DNA of 64,000 bases from Prevotella nigrescens (lineage in GTDB: Bacteria > Bacteroidota > Bacteroidia > Bacteroidales > Bacteroidaceae). The notes under the pieces are model-generated. The model made no database searches, was not told the DNA's origin, and saw nothing but the letters and a program-made list of their open reading frames with translations. The DNA lies in NCBI RefSeq assembly GCF_031191185.1, contig NZ_CP133465.1:926001-990000 (forward strand), read 5' to 3'. The position numbers and the translations under genes are program-made. Below are positions 43,765 through 52,353 of the stretch, piece by piece; position 1 is the first letter of the stretch; every line of letters starts with the position of its first letter.

Positions 43765-45282
43765 CTAATCGCCAAGACGCTTGAAAGCCTTTGGAAGATA
43801 GTCTACAATGTCGCCGGCAATAAGGCTTTCCTTGCCTAAATCGTTTGCAGCAAGGTCGCCTGCCAAGCCGTGCAGGTACATTCCAGCGGCACAAGCATCT
43901 GCATGGGCGTAGCCACGAGCCAGCAAAGCCGTTATGATACCAGTGAGCACATCGCCACTGCCCGCCGTTGCCATACCGCTATTGCCCGTAGAGTTGAAAA
44001 GAATGTTGCCATTTGGCAGACAAAGGGCACTGTTATGACCTTTCAACAATATATATACCCCAAGGTTTTGAGCCATCAGCTGCGCCTGTTCCAACCTTTC
44101 GTATTCTCCATTGGCAGGTGTTCCGCTCAACCTGTCGAACTCTGCTGCGTGCGGTGTCATAATTATGTTCTTCGGTAACTGCTGCAACCACGCTCTGTGA
44201 GAAGCCAGCATGTTAAGTGCATCGGCATCTACCACGACGGGACATTGTGTCCTTCGTATTTGCGAAATCATGGCAATGGCAGTGTTTTCTTGCTGTCCCA
44301 AGCCCGGACCAATACCCAACGAATCGAAATCTTCCACGTTTACTGGTTCAGAGAAGTAGGTTTCTTCGTGGTCTATCTGCATTACAGCCTCTGGAACGGC
44401 AGTCTGCATAATGTCATAGTTTCGCTTTGGCGTGTGTACAACCACCTTCCCGGCACCAGAACGGAGACAGGCACGCGTGGCAAGCACTGCTGCGCCAGCC
44501 ATTCCGTAGCTTCCTGCAATAATTAAGGCCTGTCCCATAGTTCCTTTATGGGCAAAATCGTTGCGCGGAATCAACTTTGCTCGTATGTCGTTCTCTTCCA
44601 AAATGGTGTATTGCGCACCTGTCTTACAAATAAATTCTCTGCTCAATCGTATGTCGAGAACCTTTACACGCCCCAGAAATTGCTGCGATTCGCAAAACAA
44701 GAACGAAAGTTTCTTTTGGTGCAAGGTAAGTGTTAGATCGGCTTTTATGATGTTTGCAGCTACATTTCGCGAGTTATCTTCGGCTAAAAGTCCCGAAGGT
44801 ATGTCGATGCTGACTACTTTTGAAGGACTCTGATTGATGTATTTAACGAGTGAGGCAAATCCGCCTGCAAGGGGTTTGTTCTGACCAATGCCAAACAAAC
44901 CGTCTATGACAAGTGTTTCGGCTGTAAGTTCGGGAGGGTCGAACGATACTTTTACCTCGGTAAAGTCTTTAAAATGCCTTAAGTCTAACAGTCTGTCTTT
45001 ATTCAAGGCACAGTCTTCAGACAGTTTATCAGTGATATTGAACAAGATAACTTTTACCTGATAGCCTTCGCCATGAAGCAAACGTGCCACCGCCAAAGCA
45101 TCGCCACCATTGTTTCCCGGTCCTGCAAATACCACCACAGGGGTGCTGTTGCTCCACTCTTCCATAATGGCATGGGTTAGTGCTTTGGCTGCCCGCTCCA
45201 TCAAATCAATCGATCTTATGGGTTCGTGTTCTATTGTATATTGGTCAAGTTCGCGCATCTGAGCGCTCGTAAATATCTTCAT
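43765..45282 (-). CDS. nnr: Bifunctional NAD(P)HX epimerase / ADP-dependent NAD(P)HX dehydratase
   Basis: The 505-residue protein repairs hydrated NADH and NADPH. The N-terminal YjeF_N domain (~1-215) has PVVVFAGPGNNGGDALAVARLL and VIDGLFGIGQNKPL. The C-terminal carbohydrate-kinase-like domain (~225-500) has HKGTMGQALIIAGSYGMAGAAVLATRACLRSGAGKV, the GPGLGQQ segment, and NSGMATAGSGDVLTGIITALL with the catalytic Asp. Both halves are complete. A TAAATTTG-like -7 box (minus strand 45298-45291) lies 9 bp before the ATG. It is divergent from hpt. Confidence 0.95.
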   Translation of the reverse strand: MKIFTSAQMRELDQYTIEHEPIRSIDLMERAAKALTHAIMEEWSNSTPVVVFAGPGNNGGDALAVARLLHGEGYQVKVILFNITDKLSEDCALNKDRLLDLRHFKDFTEVKVSFDPPELTAETLVIDGLFGIGQNKPLAGGFASLVKYINQSPSKVVSIDIPSGLLAEDNSRNVAANIIKADLTLTLHQKKLSFLFCESQQFLGRVKVLDIRLSREFICKTGAQYTILEENDIRAKLIPRNDFAHKGTMGQALIIAGSYGMAGAAVLATRACLRSGAGKVVVHTPKRNYDIMQTAVPEAVMQIDHEETYFSEPVNVEDFDSLGIGPGLGQQENTAIAMISQIRRTQCPVVVDADALNMLASHRAWLQQLPKNIIMTPHAAEFDRLSGTPANGEYERLEQAQLMAQNLGVYILLKGHNSALCLPNGNILFNSTGNSGMATAGSGDVLTGIITALLARGYAHADACAAGMYLHGLAGDLAANDLGKESLIAGDIVDYLPKAFKRLGD

Positions 45283-45342
45283 AATAGTGGCAAATTTACA
45301 AAATAAATGCCAATCATATAGGATAGTTCAGTTTAAATTTCG

Positions 45343-45350
45343 TAATTTTG
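45343..45350 (+). promoter_or_regulatory. -7 promoter box of hpt-adk
   Basis: TAATTTTG matches TAnnTTTG and overlaps the TTG that opens the longer frame, so the ATG at 45375 is the start. No good -33 box. Confidence 0.5.
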
Positions 45351-45374
45351 CGGATAAATAACAGATTTATCACA

Positions 45375-45914
45375 ATGAGTCGCGTAACAATTAAAGATAA
45401 AACATTCGAGATATCAATCCCAGAAACAACTATTCTTGAGAAAGTAAAGAGTGTTGCCGACAGGATAAATAAAGATATGGCAGGCAAGAATCCTTTATTT
45501 CTTGCTGTTCTCAATGGATCGTTTATGTATGCTGCAGACTTGATGAAGTTTATTGACATTCCCTGCGAAATAAGCTTTGTAAAGGTTGCTTCTTACATGG
45601 GAACCCAATCATCGGGAGAGGTTACCGAAGTTATTGGCTTGAACGAAGACATTGCAGGGCGCGAAATAGTTATCGTAGAAGACATAGTAGACACGGGTAG
45701 AACCATGGAACGTATGCTGAAAACACTTTGGGAAAAGTCTCCGGCAAATATCAATATCAGTACATTGCTACTGAAACCGGGCAAGTTGCAAGTGGCATTG
45801 GACATAAAATACGCGGCAATGGAGATACCTAACGACTTTATTGTGGGCTACGGCTTGGACTACGATCAGCAAGGACGGAATTTAAGAGACATATATACTT
45901 TAGTACAAGAATAA
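45375..45914 (+). CDS. hpt: Hypoxanthine phosphoribosyltransferase
   Basis: The 179-residue enzyme salvages hypoxanthine/guanine to IMP/GMP using PRPP. The PRPP motif IVIVEDIVDTGRTM and the preceding GSFMYAADL, plus YGLDYDQQGRNLRDIY at the end, are typical. The frame is open upstream from a TTG at 45348, but that lies within the promoter -7 box, so the ATG at 45375 is chosen. Its stop TAA overlaps the ATG of adk by one base. The pair is thus translationally coupled purine/adenylate metabolism. Confidence 0.94.
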   Translation: MSRVTIKDKTFEISIPETTILEKVKSVADRINKDMAGKNPLFLAVLNGSFMYAADLMKFIDIPCEISFVKVASYMGTQSSGEVTEVIGLNEDIAGREIVIVEDIVDTGRTMERMLKTLWEKSPANINISTLLLKPGKLQVALDIKYAAMEIPNDFIVGYGLDYDQQGRNLRDIYTLVQE

Positions 45915-46486
45915 TGAAGAATATCGTAATTTTCGGTGCTCCCGGTGCAGGAAAAGGCACACAGAGCGACAGAATGATAGAGAAATACGGCTTCGAGCAC
46001 ATCTCTACGGGCGACGTATTGCGCGCTGAAATTAAGAAAGGAACAGAACTTGGTAAAATTGCAAAGGGCTATATAGACAATGGTCAGCTTATCCCCGATG
46101 ACCTTATGGTGGACATATTGGCTAATGTTTACGACAGTTTCGGCAAGGAACACAAAGGTGTTATCTTCGACGGATTTCCCCGTACCATTCCACAAGCCGA
46201 TGCATTGAAGTCTATGCTTGCCAAACGAGGACACAAAATAGCTGCTATGATAGAACTGTTTGTGCCAGAAGAGGAACTTATGAAGCGCCTTATTCTGCGC
46301 GGGCAGCAAAGCGGGCGTTCTGACGACAACGAAGAAACCATTAAAAAGCGTCTGAACGTGTACCACACACAGACCTCTCCGCTGATTGATTGGTATAAAA
46401 AAGAAGGCATTCACCACCACGTTGAAGGTCTTGGAACAATAGACGAAATCTTCGGTCGCATCGAATCTGTTATCGAAGAACTATAA
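45914..46486 (+). CDS. adk: Adenylate kinase
   Basis: The 190-residue enzyme interconverts ATP, ADP and AMP. The P-loop GAPGAGKGTQ is at residues 8-17, the AMP-binding FEHISTGDVLRAEIKKGT follows, and FDGFPRTIPQADAL is the family signature. The short LID form (about 30 residues shorter than E. coli) and the absence of zinc cysteines are normal for this group. Translation is coupled to hpt by an ATAATG overlap. obgE begins 162 bp downstream on the same strand. Confidence 0.97.
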   Translation: MKNIVIFGAPGAGKGTQSDRMIEKYGFEHISTGDVLRAEIKKGTELGKIAKGYIDNGQLIPDDLMVDILANVYDSFGKEHKGVIFDGFPRTIPQADALKSMLAKRGHKIAAMIELFVPEEELMKRLILRGQQSGRSDDNEETIKKRLNVYHTQTSPLIDWYKKEGIHHHVEGLGTIDEIFGRIESVIEEL

Positions 46487-46648
46487 TATAGAACGATGGT
46501 AAATCGCAGAAAGCTTTGCTGTATGCATACTTTTATCTGCTGTTTATCATCGTTTCTATTTTATAAAATGCCGCTACTGATAGGCATTTCTACCAGTATT
46601 CATTACAAGAACTCCCCATTAGGCTATATTAAAACTCCTTATTAAGCT

Positions 46649-47821
46649 ATGGCAGAAACGAACTTTGTAGATTACGTCAAGATATATTGTCGCTCGGGTA
46701 AGGGCGGTAAAGGTTCTATGCACCTACGCCACGTGAAGTATAATCCTAACGGCGGACCTGACGGAGGAGACGGAGGAAAAGGCGGAAGTATTATTCTGCG
46801 TGGCAACCACAACTATTGGACACTGCTACATTTGCGTTATCAACGCCACATTTTCGCCGAACATGGAGGCAACGGAGGGCGCGACAAGTGTCACGGAAGC
46901 GATGGGAAAGATGTTTATATCGACGTTCCCTGTGGTACGGTGGTCTACAATGCGGAGACCGGAAAGTTTGTCTGCGACATCTCATACGACGGTCAGGAAG
47001 TGGTATTGCTGAAAGGCGGCCGTGGCGGATTGGGCAATTTCCAGTTCCGTACTGCCACCAACCAGGCACCACGCTATGCCCAGCCAGGCGAACCAATGCA
47101 GGAAATGACGATTATTTTGGAACTGAAGCTACTGGCAGACGTGGGTTTGGTGGGCTTTCCAAATGCCGGCAAGTCTACATTGCTGTCGTCGCTGTCAAGC
47201 GCAAAGCCGAAAATAGCCAACTATCCTTTCACGACGATGGAGCCATCGCTGGGCATTGTGAGCTATCGCGACCATCAAAGCTTCGTCATGGCAGACATTC
47301 CGGGTATCATCGAAGGTGCAAGCGAGGGTAAGGGATTGGGCTTGCGCTTTCTCAGACACATAGAACGCAACTCGCTTTTGCTGTTTATGGTGCCTGGAGA
47401 TACCGACGATATAAAGAAGGAATACGAGATATTGTTGAACGAACTCCGTCAGTTTAATCCCGAAATGCTTAGCAAACACAGAGTATTGGCAGTTACGAAG
47501 AGCGACCTTTTAGACGAAGAGCTAATAGAGATGCTAAGAGAAACATTACCAACCGATTTGCCTGTGGTGTTTATTTCTGCAGTTACTGGTAGCGGAATAG
47601 AGGAACTAAAAGACATGTTGTGGAAAGAACTTAATGCAGAAAGCAACAAGTTGAACGATATTGTAGCAGAAGACACGCTCGTGCACCGCGACAAGGACAT
47701 GGCACGTTTCGAGAAAGAAATGCACGAAGAAGGTGCCGATGTTGTAGATGTAGAACCGTATGACGAAGACGAACTTGACGAAATAGACGAACTTGACGAC
47801 TTTGAGTACATTGATGAATAA
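46649..47821 (+). CDS. obgE: GTPase ObgE/CgtA
   Basis: The 390-residue GTPase acts in 50S ribosome assembly and stress response. The N-terminal glycine-rich Obg fold (~1-158) has [20 protein letters not shown] and [14 protein letters not shown]. The G domain follows with [13 protein letters not shown] (~169), [16 protein letters not shown] and TKSDLLD. The C-terminal tail is strikingly acidic ([22 protein letters not shown]), a feature of many Obg proteins. The stop overlaps the start of yfiH by 8 bp, so the two genes are coupled. Confidence 0.96.
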   Translation: MAETNFVDYVKIYCRSGKGGKGSMHLRHVKYNPNGGPDGGDGGKGGSIILRGNHNYWTLLHLRYQRHIFAEHGGNGGRDKCHGSDGKDVYIDVPCGTVVYNAETGKFVCDISYDGQEVVLLKGGRGGLGNFQFRTATNQAPRYAQPGEPMQEMTIILELKLLADVGLVGFPNAGKSTLLSSLSSAKPKIANYPFTTMEPSLGIVSYRDHQSFVMADIPGIIEGASEGKGLGLRFLRHIERNSLLLFMVPGDTDDIKKEYEILLNELRQFNPEMLSKHRVLAVTKSDLLDEELIEMLRETLPTDLPVVFISAVTGSGIEELKDMLWKELNAESNKLNDIVAEDTLVHRDKDMARFEKEMHEEGADVVDVEPYDEDELDEIDELDDFEYIDE

Positions 47822-48626
47822 GCCCGAGTTACATTATTATGAGCTTGCAAGCAATGTCGTTGCCTTCTCATCTACACGGTACGGAGGCGTGAGCAAAGGC
47901 AATTATGCTGCTTTCAACATTAATAAATATTGCGGTGATGTGCCAGAAGACATAGAACAAAACCGCAGAAACTTAGCCAACAGTTTAGGAATTGATATTG
48001 ACAAGCTTATTGTTCCACACCAAATTCACGGTGATTGTTCACAAATCATTGCTCACGAATATTTTAATTTGCCTGCAAACATTCGTGAACAAATTATAGA
48101 AGGTGTCGATGCGGTAATGACGAATGAGCTAGACGTTTGCATCGGAGTATCGACTGCCGATTGCATTCCTGTTCTATTATACGATACCAAGCACCATGCT
48201 GCCGCCGCAATACATGCAGGTTGGCGTGGAACAGCGAAACATATAGTGCAGAAAACCATCAGGGAGATGGGCATTGTCTACCAAACCAAACCGCAAGAAC
48301 TGCGAGCAGTGATTGGTCCAGGCATCTCTTTGCAGAACTTCGAAGTAGGCGATGAAGTCTACGAACAGTTTGCCAATGCGCAATTCTGTATGGAACGAAT
48401 TGCCAAACGCTTTCGTGTTTTGCAAACTAAAGAGGGAGAACTCCCTTTGAAATGGCATTTAGATTTGAAGCTTTCCAACCGTATAGATATGGAAACAATG
48501 GGTATTCTGCCGCAAAATATAATTGATGAGAAAATCTGTACCTACGATAATACAAGCGATTACTTCTCTGCTCGTAAGCTCGGAATAAACTCTGGACGTA
48601 TCTATAACGGAATTATATTGAGGTAA
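47814..48626 (+). CDS. YfiH/laccase-domain purine nucleoside phosphorylase family protein
   Basis: The 270-residue protein ([11 protein letters not shown]...) belongs to the multicopper-oxidase-like DUF152/YfiH family. In other bacteria this family shows purine nucleoside phosphorylase or adenosine deaminase activity. Zinc ligands and motifs are visible: [36 protein letters not shown] and [12 protein letters not shown]. The frame is open a further 7 codons, to 47793, but the ATG at 47814 overlaps the obgE stop by 8 bp in the manner of coupled genes. It may support purine salvage together with hpt and adk upstream. Confidence 0.9.
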   Translation: MNKPELHYYELASNVVAFSSTRYGGVSKGNYAAFNINKYCGDVPEDIEQNRRNLANSLGIDIDKLIVPHQIHGDCSQIIAHEYFNLPANIREQIIEGVDAVMTNELDVCIGVSTADCIPVLLYDTKHHAAAAIHAGWRGTAKHIVQKTIREMGIVYQTKPQELRAVIGPGISLQNFEVGDEVYEQFANAQFCMERIAKRFRVLQTKEGELPLKWHLDLKLSNRIDMETMGILPQNIIDEKICTYDNTSDYFSARKLGINSGRIYNGIILR

Positions 48627-48750
48627 GAAGTATTTCCTTACCCATTTATTCTATTGTTTTGCCACGACCGTAAAACTATTCTTGGCGTGCCAAACGGTTT
48701 CTGTTATATATTCAAAGTACCTCTAATATATTAAGGTGTAAGCAAACCGC

Positions 48751-49089
48751 TTACACTAAGCCGCTGAGCTGTGCTTTCAATTCTTTTAGCTGGTCGCGTA
48801 CCGACATCAGGCTCTCAAGCACTTTCTGACTCTTATCGGCACCACTGCGGTTCTCTTGCAACATTTTTCTTGCTGCAGCTATCTTAAATCCACGCACTTT
48901 TACAAGATTGTAGATAATCTTTATATGCTCAATATCTTTAACGGTATACTGTCGGACACGGTTTCCTGTGGTCTTGGGGCGGAGATGGGGAAATTCTGTT
49001 TCCCAGTAACGAAGTAAACTTTCCGACACACCTATCATCTGTGCCACCTCCTTAATGGAATAATATAGTTTGCGCGAATTATCTGCCAT
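48751..49089 (-). CDS. MerR-family transcriptional regulator
   Basis: The 112-residue protein has the MerR winged-helix pattern: KLYYSIKEVAQMIGVSESLLRYWETEFPHLRPKTTGNRVRQYTVKDIEHIKIIYNLVKVRGFKIAAARKML. A short coiled-coil dimerisation helix follows (EKSQKVLESLMSVRDQLKELKAQLSGLV). No effector-binding domain or cysteine sensor is present, so it is a minimal regulator. It is divergent from alaS, and their promoters interleave within 35 bp, so it could repress or co-regulate alaS (inference). The target is unknown. Confidence 0.9.
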   Translation of the reverse strand: MADNSRKLYYSIKEVAQMIGVSESLLRYWETEFPHLRPKTTGNRVRQYTVKDIEHIKIIYNLVKVRGFKIAAARKMLQENRSGADKSQKVLESLMSVRDQLKELKAQLSGLV

Positions 49090-49111
49090 AGCTTAATCAA
49101 TCTACAATTCG

Positions 49112-49143
49112 TTTGCAAAAATAGTGAAAAGTCAGTATCTTTG
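49112..49143 (+). promoter_or_regulatory. Promoter of alaS
   Basis: TTTG (49112-49115), 20-bp spacer, TATCTTTG (49136-49143), 35 bp before the ATG. It exactly matches the consensus and overlaps the divergent merR promoter. Confidence 0.8.
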
Positions 49144-49147
49144 CAAC
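49116..49147 (-). promoter_or_regulatory. Promoter of the merR-type gene
   Basis: On the minus strand TATTTTTG (49123-49116), 20-bp spacer and GTTG (49147-49144), one base off the -33 consensus. It is face-to-face with the alaS promoter. Confidence 0.55.
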
Positions 49148-49178
49148 ACTTTTAGATGAATTTTATAAAATAAAGTAT

Positions 49179-51848
49179 ATGAAAATGATGACTGCGAATG
49201 AAATCCGCGACTCTTTCAAGAAGTTCTTTGAGTCGAAAGGACATGTCATTGTACCGTCCGCGCCAATGGTTATCAAGGACGATCCAACGCTAATGTTTAC
49301 CAACGCTGGTATGAACCAGTGGAAAGATATAATACTTGGGACGAAAGACCCGGAGCCACGCCGCCGTACAGACTCACAGAAATGTTTGCGTGTAAGTGGA
49401 AAACACAACGACTTGGAAGAGGTTGGACACGACACTTACCACCATACAATGTTTGAAATGCTCGGCAACTGGAGCTTTGGAGACTACTTCAAGGAAGGTG
49501 CCATCGACTATGCGTGGGAGTATTTGGTTGATGTTCTGAAGTTAAATCCAGCCGATCTGTATGTTACAGTGTTCGAAGGCAGTCCTGAAGATGGTATTCC
49601 TCGCGATGACGAAGCTGCCAAATACTGGGCTAAACACCTACCGGCAGACCACATTATAGATGGAAACAAGCATGACAACTTCTGGGAAATGGGCGAAACA
49701 GGTCCGTGCGGTCCATGTTCGGAGATACATGTAGACTCTCGCAGCAACGAAGAAAAGGCGCAAACACCCGGGCGTGAACTTGTAAACAAAGACAACCCGC
49801 AGGTGATTGAGATATGGAATATCGTCTTCATGCAGTTCCAACGCAAGTCCGACGGTTCGCTCTCACCCCTTTCAATGCACGTCATCGACACGGGTATGGG
49901 CTTCGAACGCCTTGTACGCATGCTGCAGGGAAAGAACTCAAACTACGACACCGACATCTTCCAGCCTACCATTAAGGAGATAGAACGCCTGAGCGGAAAG
50001 AAGTACGGCTTCACTACGCCATCGGGCAAGAACGGAGAAGCGAAGACCGAACAAGAGAAGATAGACATTGCAATGCGCGTTATTGCCGACCACATGCGTG
50101 CCGTTGCCTTCTCGATTGCCGACAGCCAGTTGCCGGGCAACGCGAAAGCAGGCTACGTTATCCGCCGTATCTTGCGCCGTGCCGTGCGCTATGCCTATAC
50201 TTTCTTGAACCAGAAAGAGGCGTTTATTTACAAGTTGCTCAACACGTTTATCCACGAAATGGGTGGTGCTTATCCCGAACTTACGGCTCAGCGCGAGCTT
50301 ATTGTCCGAGTTATTAAGGAAGAGGAAGACTCGTTCCTGCGCACTTTGGAGAAGGGTATCAACCTTTTAACCAACACAATGGACGAAATGAAAGCGCAAG
50401 GAAAGACCGAACTCAGCGGGAAAGAGGCGTTCCGCCTGTTCGATACCTACGGTTTCCCACTCGATTTGACTGAATTGATTTGTCGCGAACACGGCTTCAG
50501 TGTAGACGGAAGGCAGTTCGAGGAAGAAATGGCACAGCAAAAGGCACGTGCCCGCAATGCTGCAGCTGTGGAAAACAGCGACTGGGTGGTACTGCGCGAG
50601 GGCGAACAAAAGTTTGTCGGCTACGACTACACCGAATACGAATGCCACATTCTGCGTTACAGAAAGGTTACCCAGAAGAAGAATACTTTCTATGAATTGG
50701 TGTTGGACCACACGCCATTCTATGGCGAGATGGGTGGACAGATTGGCGACCAGGGAGTCTTGGTAAGCGAAGACGAGACCATCGACATTGTGGATACGAA
50801 GCGAGAGAATAACCAAAGCATTCATATAGTAAAGCAACTGCCAAAGAATGTGGAGGCAGACTTTATGGCGTGCGTAGACACCGACAAGCGCGACGCATCG
50901 GCTGCCAACCATACTGCAACCCACTTGTTAGACTATGCGCTGAAACAGGTGCTGGGGGAGCATTGCGAACAAAAGGGTTCGTACGTCAGTCCAGACACTT
51001 TGCGTTTCGATTTCTCACACTTCCAGAAGGTAACCGACGAGGAACTACGCCAGGTAGAGCGTCTTGTGAACGACATGATACGTCAGGACTTCCCATGCGG
51101 AGAGTATCGCGACACACCGTTGGAGGAAGCTAAGGAAATGGGAGCGGTGGCACTGTTCGGTGAAAAGTATGGCGACAAGGTGCGTGTTATTAAGTTTGGG
51201 CCGTCGTGCGAGTTCTGTGGCGGCATTCACGCTACGTCCACAGGGCGCATAGGCTTCTTCAAGATAATCAGCGAGAGCAGCGTGGCTGCAGGTGTCCGCC
51301 GTATAGAAGCGCTTACCGGCAAGCGATGCGAGGAGACTATCTACCTGCTCGAAGACACCGTACGCGATTTGAAGGCGATGTTCAACAATGCAAAAGACTT
51401 GCGTGGCGTTGTAGAGAAATACATTCAGGAGCACGATGCAATGAGGAAACAGATGGAGAACTTCCGTCAGCAAACCGTTGCCCGCCTCGCAAATAGCTTG
51501 GTGGAAGGTGCCGAAACCGTGAATGGAGTGAAAGTAGTGAAGGCTGTGCTGCCCGTGGAACCTGCTTCGGCAAAAGACATCGTCTTTAAAGTGCGTGCTG
51601 CAATCCCCGAAAAGCTCGTCTGCATATTGGGTTCCACCTACGAAAACAAGCCGTTGCTCTCCATTATGCTGAGCGATGACATGGTGAAAGACCACGACTT
51701 GAACGCCGGGACGATTATCCGCGAAGCTGCAAGACTGATAAAAGGCGGCGGAGGCGGACAGCCACACTATGCACAGGCAGGTGGCAAGGACGTTGAAGGT
51801 GTAACTGCTGCGGTAGACAAAGCCGTCGAATTAGCTAATCTGCATTAA
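49179..51848 (+). CDS. alaS: Alanyl-tRNA synthetase
   Basis: The 889-residue synthetase charges tRNA-Ala. The catalytic N-terminal domain begins with [36 protein letters not shown] and has the class II pattern. The editing domain has [17 protein letters not shown] (zinc/editing HxxxH) and [18 protein letters not shown]-terminal domain with [16 protein letters not shown] closes it. All domains are present at normal length. It has a strong promoter (49112-49143) and terminator (51871). It is divergent from the MerR-type regulator. Confidence 0.98.
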   Translation: MKMMTANEIRDSFKKFFESKGHVIVPSAPMVIKDDPTLMFTNAGMNQWKDIILGTKDPEPRRRTDSQKCLRVSGKHNDLEEVGHDTYHHTMFEMLGNWSFGDYFKEGAIDYAWEYLVDVLKLNPADLYVTVFEGSPEDGIPRDDEAAKYWAKHLPADHIIDGNKHDNFWEMGETGPCGPCSEIHVDSRSNEEKAQTPGRELVNKDNPQVIEIWNIVFMQFQRKSDGSLSPLSMHVIDTGMGFERLVRMLQGKNSNYDTDIFQPTIKEIERLSGKKYGFTTPSGKNGEAKTEQEKIDIAMRVIADHMRAVAFSIADSQLPGNAKAGYVIRRILRRAVRYAYTFLNQKEAFIYKLLNTFIHEMGGAYPELTAQRELIVRVIKEEEDSFLRTLEKGINLLTNTMDEMKAQGKTELSGKEAFRLFDTYGFPLDLTELICREHGFSVDGRQFEEEMAQQKARARNAAAVENSDWVVLREGEQKFVGYDYTEYECHILRYRKVTQKKNTFYELVLDHTPFYGEMGGQIGDQGVLVSEDETIDIVDTKRENNQSIHIVKQLPKNVEADFMACVDTDKRDASAANHTATHLLDYALKQVLGEHCEQKGSYVSPDTLRFDFSHFQKVTDEELRQVERLVNDMIRQDFPCGEYRDTPLEEAKEMGAVALFGEKYGDKVRVIKFGPSCEFCGGIHATSTGRIGFFKIISESSVAAGVRRIEALTGKRCEETIYLLEDTVRDLKAMFNNAKDLRGVVEKYIQEHDAMRKQMENFRQQTVARLANSLVEGAETVNGVKVVKAVLPVEPASAKDIVFKVRAAIPEKLVCILGSTYENKPLLSIMLSDDMVKDHDLNAGTIIREAARLIKGGGGGQPHYAQAGGKDVEGVTAAVDKAVELANLH

Positions 51849-51870
51849 TTTTATATATACCCAATTTCGG

Positions 51871-51910
51871 AGTCTCGTTGTATAGAAGTGTACAGCGAGA
51901 CTTCTTTTTT
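51871..51910 (+). terminator. Terminator after alaS
   Basis: AGTCTCGTTGTA (51871-51882) pairs with TACAGCGAGACT (51891-51902) with one G-U pair, then TCTTTTTT. Confidence 0.85.
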
Positions 51911-52043
51911 CTATCTGCCGTCATCATTCGGGGGAATTTTTCGCTTGCAAAACCCCTGAAAATGATGAATAAATTATTGCACTTTTCGGTCATCAAAAGT
52001 CCTCAAAGACGAGTCTTTTTGCTGCCTTTGTAATCAGTTAATA

Positions 52044-52219
52044 ATCAATATGATATCATATAATGAAAAATATGACGTTATATTTTCTCAAATATGATGT
52101 CATATTTTTCTAATTGAGACGTCATATCTGTTTTTATATGATTTTTCTCCAATCTTTTGTAAAAGCTTATGATAACAGGAAATGCCATCTTTTCCAATTG
52201 GAAATGACGTCCCATTTCT
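52044..52219. repeat. 22-bp-phased palindrome array upstream of the SNF2 gene
   Basis: Eight units have centres at 52054.5, 52076.5, 52098.5, 52120.5, 52142.5, 52164.5, 52186.5 and 52208.5, exactly 22 bp apart. Units 1-3 are full palindromes (ATATGATATCATAT, ATATGACGTTATAT, ATATGATGTCATAT). Unit 4 keeps GACGTCATAT and unit 5 the left half. Unit 6 is weak. Units 7 and 8 share GGAAATG and unit 8 restores TGACGTC. Two helical turns separate the units, so they lie on one DNA face. The array ends about 50 bp before the -33 box of the SNF2 promoter. Confidence 0.75.
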
Positions 52220-52269
52220 GACAGATACCAATAACCTTTGCCGTGAAAATACGAAATAGTCAGAATAGT

Positions 52270-52300
52270 TTTGCATATCTCGCAATAAGCAGTAACTTTG
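52270..52300 (+). promoter_or_regulatory. Promoter of the SNF2 helicase gene
   Basis: TTTG (52270-52273), 19-bp spacer, TAACTTTG (52293-52300). It lies inside the upstream extension of the frame, so translation most likely begins at 52354. Confidence 0.75.
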
Positions 52301-52353
52301 CAGACAGCAATAAAACACGGCATAAACTTTTTAACATCATAGATAATATTTGC

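Noticed and set aside
48682..48756. Hairpins between yfiH and the MerR-type gene (TTGGCGTGCCAA; GTGTAAGC/GCTTACAC overlapping the merR stop)
   Set aside because: Both are short and lack a U-tract, so neither can be called a terminator.
51991..52030. Further CAAAA/TTTTG elements before the palindrome array
   Set aside because: TCAAAAGTCC and CTTTTTG occur but not at a 22-bp phase, so they are not counted with the module family.
52078..52323. Minus-strand open frame of ~81 codons across the palindrome array and promoter upstream of the SNF2 gene
   Set aside because: It repeats QLEK-type segments only because the underlying 22-bp array repeats; it covers the promoter and lacks coding signs.
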